Source: Mastigamoeba balamuthi
Taxonomy: Eukaryota; Evosea; Mastigamoebida; Mastigamoebidae
Direction of reading: 5' to 3'
Length of the DNA: 29,153 bases
Assembly: GCA_902651635.1 (NCBI GenBank)
Contig: CACRSC010000126.1
Span: forward strand, 12,426 to 41,578
Positions 20,169-29,153 of this stretch are shown piece after piece. The first letter of the stretch is position 1, and every line of letters begins with the position of its first letter. Position numbers and translations under genes: made by a program. The notes below the pieces were generated by a model. That model was given only the letters and a program-made list of their open reading frames with translations. It did no database searches and had not been told where the DNA came from.

Positions 20169-21319
20169 ATGCAGTTGACACCGCACGGGCGGTCCTACAA
20201 CGGGCGCTGCACGCGCGACGACCTCATCCTCGCGGCGTTCCAGGGCCCCGTGCTGGGCCTGAGCTCGCCCGTCGTGCACCAGTTCCGCACGTTCACCGCG
20301 GAGCTCCTCGTGCGGCCCGCGTGGCTCGCCTCCCACGGCCTCAGCCCCTCCGACGCCGCCCGCTCCGTCCTCTCGGCCCGCGCCTGCCGCCCTCCCCCCT
20401 TCACCTCCCCCGACCCCCTCGTCTGCCCCAAGGTACCACCCCCCCGGCAGCAGCAGCGGCAGCGTCTCTCACGCCGTTTCTTGCACGAACCCGCACAGTG
20501 CGGTCCGGTGCTCAACGTGCGGCTCGTGGGGACGGGAGTCAACAGCGGCGACTGGGACGCGCCAGCGCAGGCGCCGGCGCCGGCGCAGGGGACCGAGGAG
20601 CAGCTGCCCGGGGGGCTGGAGTGCTTCCGCGTGGAGCTGCGGACGCGGTGCACGAGCAGCAGGCAGCACCTGGGGTGCCCGACGCTCGTGCTGGCCGTCG
20701 TGCTGGGCCCCGGCCTCGTCGTCCGCAGCGAGCCCTTCGCCGTCTACGCCCGCCACGCCGCGAGGCACCTCAGGAAGAGGAGGAGGAGTAGCGCCCCGGA
20801 CGACTCGGAAGGAGAGTCCCCTCCTGCTCCTGCTGCTGCTGCTGCTGCTGCTGGGGACGCGGGCGCGGCTGTGCTGGCAGCGGGCGAGGTGGTCCCGAGG
20901 CCACTGGCGTCGCCAATGACGGTGGCCGTGAAGATCGTGGCGTCGAGGTTGCGGTACGACGAGGCCGTCAGGCTGGACAGGGGCATACTCTCCCTGCTCA
21001 CCGAGAGGCTCTGCGGCGGCTTCCTGCTGAAGAAAAAGACCACACTGGCAGGTGCGTGACTGCACACCCCCTCTAACCCGAAGAAGAGGGCTTTTTGCCC
21101 TGCTGGCTGGAAAATCGTTTATTTTTCGGGGTTTGGGTTCCTAACATTCGTGCAGGTGGGTTGGAGATAATCGTGTTTGGGTTTCGGACACCCGAGGAGA
21201 TGTCGGCGGGGCTGTACGTTGGTGGCATGCTCATAGTGAACACGATCAGGAACCCTTTCAACAGGAATCTGCTTGCTGATGGCACTGTCTGTCCGATTGC
21301 CTGGATAACCAACAATTAG
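20169..21319 (+). CDS. Unrecognised protein with a basic nuclear-type stretch
   Basis: Exons 20169-20432, 20499-21051 and 21156-21319 join in phase to 326 residues; introns are 66 and 104 nt, the second starting GTGCGT. I do not recognise the family. Residues 1-88 are rich in Leu/Ala with FTAELLVRPAWL. Residues about 125-185 contain CFRVELRTRCTSSRQHLG, then LVVRSEPFAVYAR and LRKRRR, which could be a nuclear localisation signal. An alanine run from a GCT repeat (about 20829-20860) follows. The C-terminus reads KIVASRLRYDEAVRLDRG and ends ICPIAW-like with no membrane span. The strand-like segment before a basic cluster is reminiscent of DNA-binding Ig-like folds, but that is only an impression. 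It is convergent with the next gene, 150 bp apart. Confidence 0.75.
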
Positions 21320-21377
21320 CAACTCTGTAGAGCCCACAAGCGCTGAACAAATTATTACTTAAATAATTCCTGTAGGG

Positions 21378-21383
21378 AATAAA
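21378..21383 (+). promoter_or_regulatory. AATAAA polyadenylation signal
   Basis: Consensus AATAAA, 59 bases after the stop codon of the 20169-21319 gene and inside the 150-bp space between two convergent genes. Confidence 0.4.
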
Positions 21384-21469
21384 GGGGGATTTCCCCAAAG
21401 GCTCCATGGCAACAATACATCATCTCTCTCTGTCCAGCAGCAGCCGAGTTCAGTTGTTTGCACTTGCTC

Positions 21470-22390
21470 TCAAACAGGATCTGCAGGCAACTGCTTGGGA
21501 CATCGCATGTCTAGCGCTTGTGCGACGCGCTCTGCGTCGGCAACCAGCTCGTCAGCTATCTTCTGCGCCCTCATCATGAACTCGTGCGCCCACGCGCACT
21601 CGCCCGCCTCCTGCGCGTCGTCCGCTGTCTGCCGCGCCTCTGCGAGCGCCGCCTGCGCTGCTGCCGCCGCTCGGCCGCGGACGCACCGCGACGCCCCGGG
21701 CGTCGCTCGCGACGTCAGCACGGCGACGAGCAGCTCGGGGTCGACCCTGTAGGGGTTCGTGTGGCCGCCGCCCTCGTAGAAGCCCAGGTCCGCGATCCAC
21801 CGGGCGACGCCCGCCGTCGACGAGCCCGCGACGACGACGCTGGCGCCGCCCAGCTGCTCGTTGCTGAGCGTGTGCTCCTCGGCCCACTCGTCGTTGAGGC
21901 CCTCGCCGGCGGCCAGGGAGTCGTTCCAGAACGGCGACCGCTGGCTGCCGGCGAAGAACGAGCTGCGCACGACGACCGCGGGGGCCGCCGGCCGCGATCC
22001 CCAGTCGGGCAGAAGATTCCGCCGGGCGCCGAAGATCTGCAGATTCTTCGGGAGCGTGACGCGCGACTCGGCGCACGGGCCGACGCCACGCTCGGCGCGG
22101 TCCCTCTTGGCGGCGTCGATGGCCCACGCGAGGGCCTCGCCGATCGCTGTGTGCGTGGTGCCCAGCGCGTCCGCGACCGTCCGCCAGTCGGCCGCGATGA
22201 CGTGGCGCAGGCTTTCGTCGGGTCCGAGGAAACCCGACGCGCTGCGGCAGCGCCACGTGGCGGCGTCGTCGAGGCGCGACGGCAGAGGCCTCGCACGGCG
22301 TTCGATCTCGGCGACCGGGACGCCGTTGACGGTCCAGCCGCTGTCCTGGGCGAGCTCAAGGCTGCGCAGCAGACGCGCCATGGCCGCCAT
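21470..22390 (-). CDS. Unrecognised intronless protein (306 aa)
   Basis: A single uninterrupted frame from ATG 22390 to the stop at 21470-21472; a second in-frame ATG at 22381 is an alternative start. The protein has no signal peptide or membrane span. The middle part is well structured: TWRCRSASGFLGPDE, IAADWRTVADALGTTH, LPKNLQIFGARRN, VVVRSSFFAGSQRSPFW, then GGGHTNPYRVDPELLVAV. The last 70 residues are Ala/Glu-rich and probably helical. I recognise no family or catalytic motif. It is one of the few multi-hundred-residue genes here without introns, which could mean a retro-copy or a laterally acquired gene, but its GC-rich codon use is like its neighbours. The frame is real by length and codon bias; the opposite-strand frame of similar length looks like its shadow. 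Confidence 0.7.
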   Translation of the reverse strand: MAAMARLLRSLELAQDSGWTVNGVPVAEIERRARPLPSRLDDAATWRCRSASGFLGPDESLRHVIAADWRTVADALGTTHTAIGEALAWAIDAAKRDRAERGVGPCAESRVTLPKNLQIFGARRNLLPDWGSRPAAPAVVVRSSFFAGSQRSPFWNDSLAAGEGLNDEWAEEHTLSNEQLGGASVVVAGSSTAGVARWIADLGFYEGGGHTNPYRVDPELLVAVLTSRATPGASRCVRGRAAAAAQAALAEARQTADDAQEAGECAWAHEFMMRAQKIADELVADAERVAQALDMRCPKQLPADPV

Positions 22391-22555
22391 CGTTCAGGGG
22401 GCTCATAAATCTGCCCGATATTTTCCGCGGATCTAGAAGATTCGAATATCCTACCCTAAACGACCGCACAATTTTGCGCCGATGGGTGACTCAAAGCCGC
22501 TCTCGTTCGCCCCTCCAGGTGCTCCCTCCGCCGCCTCCTCTGGCTGGTCACGGTC

Positions 22556-25500
22556 ATGGCTGACGCGTGCCCCTCGCGGGCTCGGGCAGAGGGGGCGAAG
22601 AAGAAGGAGAAGAAGAAGCACGTCCACTCGGAGAACGAGGCCGCCGCTGGCCTCACCATCATCGGCGCCCTCATGGGCGGCCGCTCCGTCCCCACGAAAT
22701 ACGTCCGTTGTATCCCCTGTCCCCCTCCCCCTCCCCCTCACTCACAGATGGGATTCCTGAATCAAGATTTGCCTTGCCCCTGAATCTCACCCCGAGTGGC
22801 GGTTGGGCTGCTGATGTCACCAGCTGCAAGAGGCTGAGGTGGACGACCTCGTGCTCAAGAAGGCCCAGAAGCCGCTGCGCCTCAACCCGCTCTCCTACGG
22901 CCACCCGGAGATCCACTACTCCGAGCTCTTTGGCATCCAGTGGGGCTACATCTCGTGCGTGCTGCCCTCTCGTCTGGGAGTGCTGGCTAGGGTAAAAGGT
23001 TCTAGAACGTTCTGATTCATTTTCTTGGGTACCAGGAATCTTCCCCTGATCAAGTCGACGACGATATGGCAGCTGGAGAAGGGAGCTCCCCTCAGGGTCC
23101 AGCCCGACGACTACGGCGTCTTCTGCCAGGAGGACGTCTACCTCGTCCTCGCGGTCAGCCTCCGCCCACATCCTCATCCACATTTCGTATCTCTGACGTC
23201 ATCGTTCTGACTTTTGGAATCTGTTGCCCCCTACTAGCCTGGCAACGGCGAGGGAGCCAACTTCGAGCTGTTCAACTGGGTTGGCAGCAAGTCGTCCTCG
23301 TGCAAGCGTGCGTACGGCGCCATCCGCGCGAGCCAGCTCAACCTCTGCTTCAACGGCCACACGAGCATCCGCCAAGAGGTGCCCACCTCCCCGGTCCCCT
23401 GTGCTAACAGTACAATCGCTGTACTGCGGCGTGGTAATCGGTGTCCCGGCACTCAATAACCGACGCGGAACCGGTGAAACCCCTGGGGGAATAGTCGCTC
23501 CACTATTCCACTGTACGCTAACGTCAGTCTGCGGTGGACGCCTTCAGTTTGAGGGCGAGGAGTCCGAGATGTTCACGGCGCTGTTTGAGGAGGGCATGGA
23601 GATTGTCGAGGGCCCCGGGGCAGAGGACGGCGTGCGCCACGTGGAGCCCCAGGAGGCCGTGCGGCCGCGCATGTATCGCCTGCGCGACACGGGCAAGGGG
23701 CTGCCGCACGTGCGCCTCGTGGCCCCCGTGCACACGTCGCTCTCCAAGACCGACGTCTTCGTGCTCGTCGCCAACGCCAAGGTCTTCGTCTGGTGGTGGC
23801 GCCCCTCGGGCCCCGCCCTCGCGCTGCTGGTCAGCGGCTTCGTCTTTGCCCACGAGCTGCGCTCCGAGTGTAAGGCCTTCGCGGACAACATCCTCACGCG
23901 TGCGCTGGCCCATCCTATGCACCCTACTCTGTTGTTCCAACATCTCCCTGTGTAGCGTTTCCGTTGTCTGTTCACGCAAATCCCCCCGCGAGCTCTGAGA
24001 TGCGTGTGTGCTGTATGCAGAGCATTTACGTAGGTCGGCTATTGTTTACTGCGCTCCCAGGAAGCGTTATTTGCTTGAAGTAGAACAGTATTGCGTGATG
24101 CGTCTTTCGAGAGTCATGAGAGGGAATGCAGAGTTGCCTGCACTTCTGACGAGAGCATTGCAGCGCTGCACCCGGACTTTGACGAGTTCTGGGCGGTGCT
24201 GGGCGTGCAGCTGCCGTGCGACTACGAGAACACGGAGCTCATCGTAGCGACCGCCGTCTCGGAGCGCGAGAATCTGCGCGCCAAGTACAAGGAGGTCGAG
24301 GACACGGGCAACGAAGACGACCTCGCCGACCTCCCTCCCGAGGACGGCGTCGACACCCTCTCCCATGGCATCCTCTTCACGTGCGCCTCTCTCCCTTCCC
24401 CCGCATTCTGTTTACTTGACCGATGCAATGCTCACTTGCACCCGCTGCCACGAGCACCAATTTCCTTCAATTCTACGTTTTACACGCATGCACACACGCA
24501 CGCCACGCGCTCGTGTGCTGCGATACAGCCCCCATTGTGCCTACACTAACCACTTCCGACCTGTCGTGCACAGGATGAGGAAGAGGAAGGATGGCAAGCC
24601 CGAGCTAGCGCAGATCAAGGACGACAACGCGCCGCTGCGGCGCTCGATGCTGCAGAGCGAGCACTCGTACATCCTCGACTGCGAGTCGGAGGTGTTCGTG
24701 TGGAAGGGCCGCAAGTGCGGCGCCCTTGAGCGCCGCCTGATCACCAAGACGGCGCGCAGCCTCTTCGAGCAGTACGACAGGCCCCCGGGCTCGCAGTTCC
24801 GCCTCGTCGCCGAGCGCGGAGAGCCCGCGAGCCTCCGCATGCGCGCTGCCGACTGGCAGCCCAAGCCCGCGAGGGTGCAGCACGAGCATCCGGCGGACGG
24901 CGCCAAGGCCAAGTCGGAGCGCAGGGCTGCCGCTGCGGAGGCGGCGAGGGAGATGGCGAAGACGCGGGTGCCCGAGCAGGTGGCCGAGGAGAAGTACTAC
25001 GACATCGACTACACCAAGCGCGACTTCAGCGTGACTGACGTGTGGATGATGGTGAGCCTGGACCCGAGGTTCGTCAAGCTGGCCGAGGAGGACAAGGGCG
25101 TGTTCTACAGCGAACACTGCTACATGGTCCTCAACCGCCAGTGGGACGACGACTACGAGATGTGGGTCCACAACATCTACTTCTGGTACGTGGCCACCCC
25201 CGCCCTCTCTCTCGCTCTCTCGCTTTTCGGTTAGCGCCTGCGCATTCTTTCCGGACAGCTTGCTGCACTCTGTTCCGAGGCGGACGTAAATAGTGTACTG
25301 TTTGTTCTTGGGAGCAGTGGCCTACTTTGCTCGGTGGCTGCCAGTATGTGGACTAGTTGCTTTGCTTTTGCTTCGCTTGCTCTCTGGCGCTGACAGACAG
25401 GGTACCGAATGGGCTGCAGGCAGGGGAGGGACTGCAACAACATGTGGTACGCGGCGTGCCTGCTGGGGTTCATTCCGTCGCTGCGCAAGCGCCTCATCGC

Positions 25501-27479
25501 CGGCGGCCGCTGCCGCCGCAACGAGATGCGCGTCTTCCAGCAGAAGGAGCCTCCGCACTTCCTGAACCTCTTCAAGAACCTCATCGTCATCAACCGCGGT
25601 GAGTTCGACGACGAGCGCCCCAGCAAGATCCTATACCGCCTCGCCATGCGCAACAACGACCTCCGCGCTGTCGAAATCGACCCGGTAGCAAAATCTTCCG
25701 TCCACCGTCTTTGCTCTGTTCTCACCGCATCATGTTGTGCTCGCGCTTCTTTGTTTTGTTGTTGCTGTGCCTGCGCAGCGCGGAGACCTGCTGGACTCGA
25801 AGGACTCGTACGTGCTGCAGCTGCCGCAGGTGCAGTACGTGTGGCTGGGAAAGCAGTGCCCTCCCATTGCGAGGGTCGCGTCGCTCGAGGCCGCGTGGCA
25901 CCTCGAGGGCGAGCGCAGCAGCGTCGTCTTCTTCGAGGGCGTCAACACCGTCGACTTCTGGGAGCGCCTCGGCGGCTTCAAGAAGAGCCTCTACTACGGC
26001 CCGGCCGCCACGCACCCGCGCAGGCCCGTGCCCCACATGCGCGTCTGGAAGATCGGGGCCTCCGGTCCCGCGGCCCTCGTGCCGCAGCACGACGTCTGCG
26101 GGCTCGACCTCGAGGCGGGTACGGTGCAGATCGTCGACATGTGGTTCGTCGTCTACGTGTGGCCCGGCAGGGAGACCACGCCCAGCACGCTGGCCCGCGC
26201 GCTGGCCATCACGGGCGAGTACGTGGGGCTCGTCGCGGGGCAGAGGAACACGGCGGTCAGCATCGAGCTGCTCGAGTACGGGCTGGAACCGTTCCAGTTC
26301 CTCAGGGCCTTCGACATGCAGACGAGGCCCGTGTGGGGCCGCACGCGCGACCCGCGGGCGGCGTTCCTCAAGCGCCACGGGCGCAGCGAGATCACGGGGC
26401 TGATGCTCAAGGGCGTGGAGGTTCAGGAGAGGATCCACTATGACGACGACGACGAGGAAGAGGACGAGGACGAGGTGGACTTGGAGGACGACATCCCGTT
26501 CCCTCCGCATACTGTAGCGGCGCCGCTGGTGGGCGTCAAGGAGTGGAAGAGGATCCGCTGGGAGGACGTCAAGCTGCCCGACGAGCCTGCAGAGCTGTCG
26601 GACGAGGCGCGCCTGCAGAAGCCGCCGCTGGACGCGGATGCCACGGCCTCGCTGGTGTGGGAGAAGCGGCTCGTGGGGAGCACTGTGAACTTCAAGGCGG
26701 TCGCGCCCAGGAAGCCCGTGGTCCCAGTGGACGGCGAGGAGGAGGACGAAGAGGACGACGACGACCCATCGCGCTGGATGCCGCTGCCCGTGTTCCCCAA
26801 GTCGGCCGGCCTGTTCCTCAGCGGCCCAACGCAGCCTGCGCAGGCGCCAGAGGCGCAGCAGCAACAGCAGGGGGAGCAGGCGCAGGGGCAGGAAGAGAAG
26901 GAGCCCGAGGACGAAGGGGCCAGCCGCATGGTCAACTGCGACTACTGCGGGGACGAGGGGCCGTGGAAGTCGTTCAGGTCGACTCCGCTGCACAAGGACA
27001 GGAAGATAGAGACCAACGGCATCTGCAAGAACTGCTGGGCCAAGATGGCTGTGGGACTCGCGTGGCCCGAGAGCCGCCTGGCTCAGAAGAGGGCAGAGGC
27101 AGCGAGTGCCAGTACTGAGAAGGCAGAGCAAGAGCCTCCTCCTGCAGAGCCCAAGGAAAAGGCTGAGGCAAAGGAGAAGAAGAGCGACAAGGCCAAGGGT
27201 GACAAGGACGAGAAGCACCACCACAAGGACAAGGACAAGGATCAGGATAGCAAGACCAAGGAGAAGTCGGACAGGCATTCCTCCAAAGACAAGGCAAAGA
27301 AGGAGGAAGACCAGGGCAAGTCTGACAAGGCAGAAAAGGAGAAGAAGGACAAGGACAAGGACAAGGAAAAGCACAAGCACAGGGACAAGGACAAGGACAA
27401 AGAGAAGGAAGCCGCCAGCGAGAAGAAGCACAAGCACCTGTCAAGGGAGCTGAAGAAGACAGAGGAAGGCTCCAAGTAA
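22556..27479 (+). CDS. Six-repeat gelsolin/villin/flightless-like protein with cysteine finger and charged tail
   Basis: Probably an actin-severing, capping or scaffolding protein. Proposed exons: 22556-22702, 22824-22954, 23036-23153, 23238-23378, 23548-23795, 23835-23899, 24134-24380, 24574-25189, 25397-25684, 25779-27479, giving about 1233 residues in phase. Gelsolin-type repeats are recognised by IWQLEKG/FNWVGSKSS (G1), VFVLVANAKVFVW (G2), YILDCESEVFVWKG (G3), YMVLNRQW…IYFW (G4), SYVLQLPQVQYVWLG (G5) and VDMWFVVYVWPG (G6). FWAVLG and FWERLGGF mark inter-repeat helices. After G6 come an acidic run (about 890-905), a CDYC…CKNC finger (about 1050-1085) and a Lys/Asp/Glu-rich tail. The N-terminus is polybasic. 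Weakest junctions: a 39-nt intron at 23796 that may not exist, the 24133 acceptor (24163 possible), and 25190/25396. Villin headpiece and leucine-rich repeats are absent. Confidence 0.85.
27170..27430 (+). repeat. GACAAG-type low-complexity coding repeat
   Basis: The last exon of the gelsolin-family gene contains repeated GACAAG and AAGGAC units coding for KD-rich tail sequence (KDKDKDKD, KEKHKHRDKDKDK). It arose by repeat-unit expansion and keeps the frame. Confidence 0.8.
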
Positions 27480-27993
27480 GATGGTGACACTCGCGCTTGT
27501 GGTCAGCATCCCTTTTCTCTTCTTCAATTGCTGAATAGGCAATGTCCTTGTTCCGTGAGAGAAAGAAGTCTTCTGCACGCTTCCGAACGACTGGCGGCCG
27601 TTTTTATATTTCGGGTGGTTTGCCGGACTTGGACGGTCTCTTTGACACGGGAGGAGGTTCGATTTGCATTGATCTCGCATGCTCTGTGGACGCAGCTGTG
27701 CGGCACTATGTGGGGGCTCTTTCTGCTCCGTTCGTCTCCCCCGAAGAGCCCCGAAATTCCTTATGTGCAGTCTATTTTAGACACGTGGCGGTTGCGCTGG
27801 CATGCACAGAGGCGGATCTGTACCTCCACGAACACCCACGACGTCTCGGTTGGTGCACGGAATATACAGCAGCAGAACCGACTGATCTCCATCGAAATCC
27901 TTCCTGCAATGCAATAAATCCACAGGTGCACCACCCGCACAGAACCCGACGCTGAGGACCCCCGCTGGGCCAGCAACAGCAGCAACCCAGCCC
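27480..27993. other. Gap between gelsolin-family and beta-helix genes
   Basis: Two overlapping open frames (27528-27917, 27542-27955) span the gap but show no family similarity and no GC-rich third-position bias. I take this as UTRs and promoter. A short unrecognised gene starting at ATG 27542 cannot be excluded. Confidence 0.45.
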
Positions 27994-29153
27994 ATGCACC
28001 GCCGCATCCACGCCCTCTTCCACCGCGCCCCCCGCAACGCGACCGTCGTGGTGCACGAGTGCCCACGATCATCTGTGCGACTCGAAATGCGTCTCTCGCG
28101 ACTCGCGACTGAGAGAAACGCACAGTCGAATTTGCCCTCCAAGGAAGAAACGGAATGCCCCGCGTCGTTGCCACGCCCCGAGGACCCCCCGGTGTACCCC
28201 ATGTCGGACGAGGCGGGCGAGCGCGACGCCTGCAGGCTCTCGGACGCCGAGGTGCAGAGTGCACCACTCGCGAAACACGCGAATTCCTCCTCGCCCTGCC
28301 TCCTCGCGCCCGTGCGCAGCAACCCGGCCTCCGTCGCGCTCGACGCCCGCGTGGCCTCGCTGCTGCAGACCCCGCCGCCCTCGGACTCTTTTGACCTCGC
28401 GACCGGTGCGTGCGCACCTTCTTCCCCGGCGTAACAGGGGGGGTCTATGTCCCAATTTAGTCCCTCTTTTGTCTGACACTTAAAACGTGCACTTTTCCCC
28501 CTTGGTGCTCCCCCCGGAACAGAGGTCCAAGCCTGTCCGAGAGGCGGGTGCGTCAGGGTGCCCCCCGGGGTGCACCGCGTCTGCGGCTCTCTCGTCTGCG
28601 ACCGCGACATCACGATCGCGGGCGACGGGGCGTCGACGACTACGATCGCGTTCGCGCCGTCGTCGGCCGAGCGCCCCGCGCTCAGCGTCCACCCGGGCGC
28701 CACCCTGACGCTCACGGGCTGCCGCTGCGGCCTCGCGCACGGCTGCGCCGACTCGTGCGTGCTGTTCAGGGCCACCGGCCGGGGCGCGTCGATCGCCGCG
28801 TCCGACTGCGCGTTCCGCGGGCCCCTGTGGGTCCGCGACGGCGCGTCCGCGACGCTCGAGCGCTGCGACCTGCGCGTCCCCTGCGGCATGCTCGCCGCGC
28901 TGCTCGTCACCGGCGACGGGGCCGTCGTGCGCGCCGCGTGCTGCAACGTGCACCACTCGTCGGGCGGCGGCTTCCTGGTCAGCGGCGCGGGCGCGCGCCT
29001 GTCGGTCGACTCGTGCGTCGTCGCCGACAACCGCGTCGGCGGCGCCATCGCCCACGAGGGCGCGACGCTGGCGCTCACGCGCACGACCGTCGCCGGCTGC
29101 AGCTGCGGCGTCGTCGCGCGCAACGGCTGCGCGACGGTCGAGGAGTGCGCGCT
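27994..29153 (+). CDS. Right-handed beta-helix (PbH1-type) protein, 5' part
   Basis: Exon 1 runs from a start at 27994 (or 28201, MSDEAGE…) to 28405. A 117-nt intron with GTGCGT donor follows, ending at 28522. Exon 2 (28523 on) continues in phase and is open at the window end. Exon 2 reads VPPGVHRVCGSL, ITIAGDGASTTT, then rungs such as GATLTLTGCRCG, GASATLERCDLR, GARLSVDSCVV and GATLALTRTTVAGC. This periodic pattern of about 22-25 residues, with small and beta-branched residues and a Cys per turn, is that of parallel beta-helix repeat proteins (pectate-lyase-like, FBXO11-like). The rungs are unusually Cys-rich. The N-terminal 137 residues are disordered-looking, and I see no signal peptide. 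Without the 3' end I cannot say whether a kinase, F-box or membrane anchor follows. Confidence 0.7.

Noticed and set aside
21518-22408. 296-residue plus-strand open frame opposite the unrecognised minus-strand gene
   Set aside because: It is Arg-rich and low in complexity, without a good start. The minus frame has balanced composition and a clear ATG.
25722-27437. 571-residue minus-strand open frame
   Set aside because: It is antisense to the last gelsolin-family exon. Its long Leu/Val runs are the complement of the Lys/Asp/Glu repeat tail, and it has no family motif.
27777-29123. 448-residue minus-strand open frame
   Set aside because: It is a shadow of GC-rich coding DNA. The plus strand carries the periodic beta-helix rungs with a phase-matched intron.
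1-29153. tRNA, rRNA or CRISPR features
   Set aside because: I scanned by eye for T-loop GGTTCGA-type cores with a partner acceptor stem and for regularly spaced repeats, and found none. A covariance-model search would be needed to exclude divergent RNAs.

Overview
The window is eukaryotic nuclear DNA from a protist with compact, intron-rich genes. Genes are strongly GC-rich with G/C in third positions. Most introns are 45-105 nt, and many begin GTGCGT or GTGCGC instead of GTAAGT. The gene content (a TKL-type kinase, cathepsin-like proteases, a six-repeat gelsolin-family protein) and the GC-rich coding style fit an amoebozoan. A free-living archamoeba such as Mastigamoeba is my best guess, but it is an inference. 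No open frame spans most of these genes, so exons were joined by matching splice phase and protein-family conservation.

Layout: the 3' part of a TKL protein kinase (1-1115); a gap with a large inverted repeat and a possible tiny secreted-protein gene (1116-2709); a six-exon cytosolic peptide:N-glycanase that ends in an L-type lectin domain (2710-5012); a mostly empty gap with one possible membrane-anchor exon (5013-6607); three papain-family cysteine protease genes (6608-7757 +, 10202-11345 -, 12521-13677 -); a nine-exon PIG-L/LmbE-type deacetylase with PKD-like and discoidin-like domains and a C-terminal membrane segment (15242-18032 +); a fourth cysteine protease (18199-19349 +); a decayed Tc1/mariner element (about 19511-20060); two unrecognised genes in convergent orientation (20169-21319 + and 21470-22390 -); a ten-exon gelsolin/villin/flightless-like gene with a cysteine finger and a charged tail (22556-27479 +); and the 5' part of a right-handed beta-helix protein running off the end (27994-29153 +).

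The four proteases share a three-exon plan (signal-peptide exon, 49-nt exon, about 923-nt exon) and have ACGTC-containing motifs upstream of their starts, so they look like a locally duplicated, possibly co-regulated lysosomal or secreted set. The first two are the closest pair: similarity extends into introns, promoter and 3' flank. Two AT-rich pockets (about 8700-9650 and 19350-20160) interrupt the GC-rich DNA and carry decayed sequence: a large palindrome and a nucleotidyl cyclase remnant in one, and the Tc1/mariner fossil in the other. A 191-bp terminal-inverted-repeat element sits in the unusually long first intron of the PIG-L gene.

The most interesting items are the peptide:N-glycanase with a lectin module where animal enzymes have a PAW domain, the multidomain membrane-anchored PIG-L protein, the gelsolin protein's C-terminal extension, the shared protease promoter motif, and the GTGCGT 5' splice-site bias.
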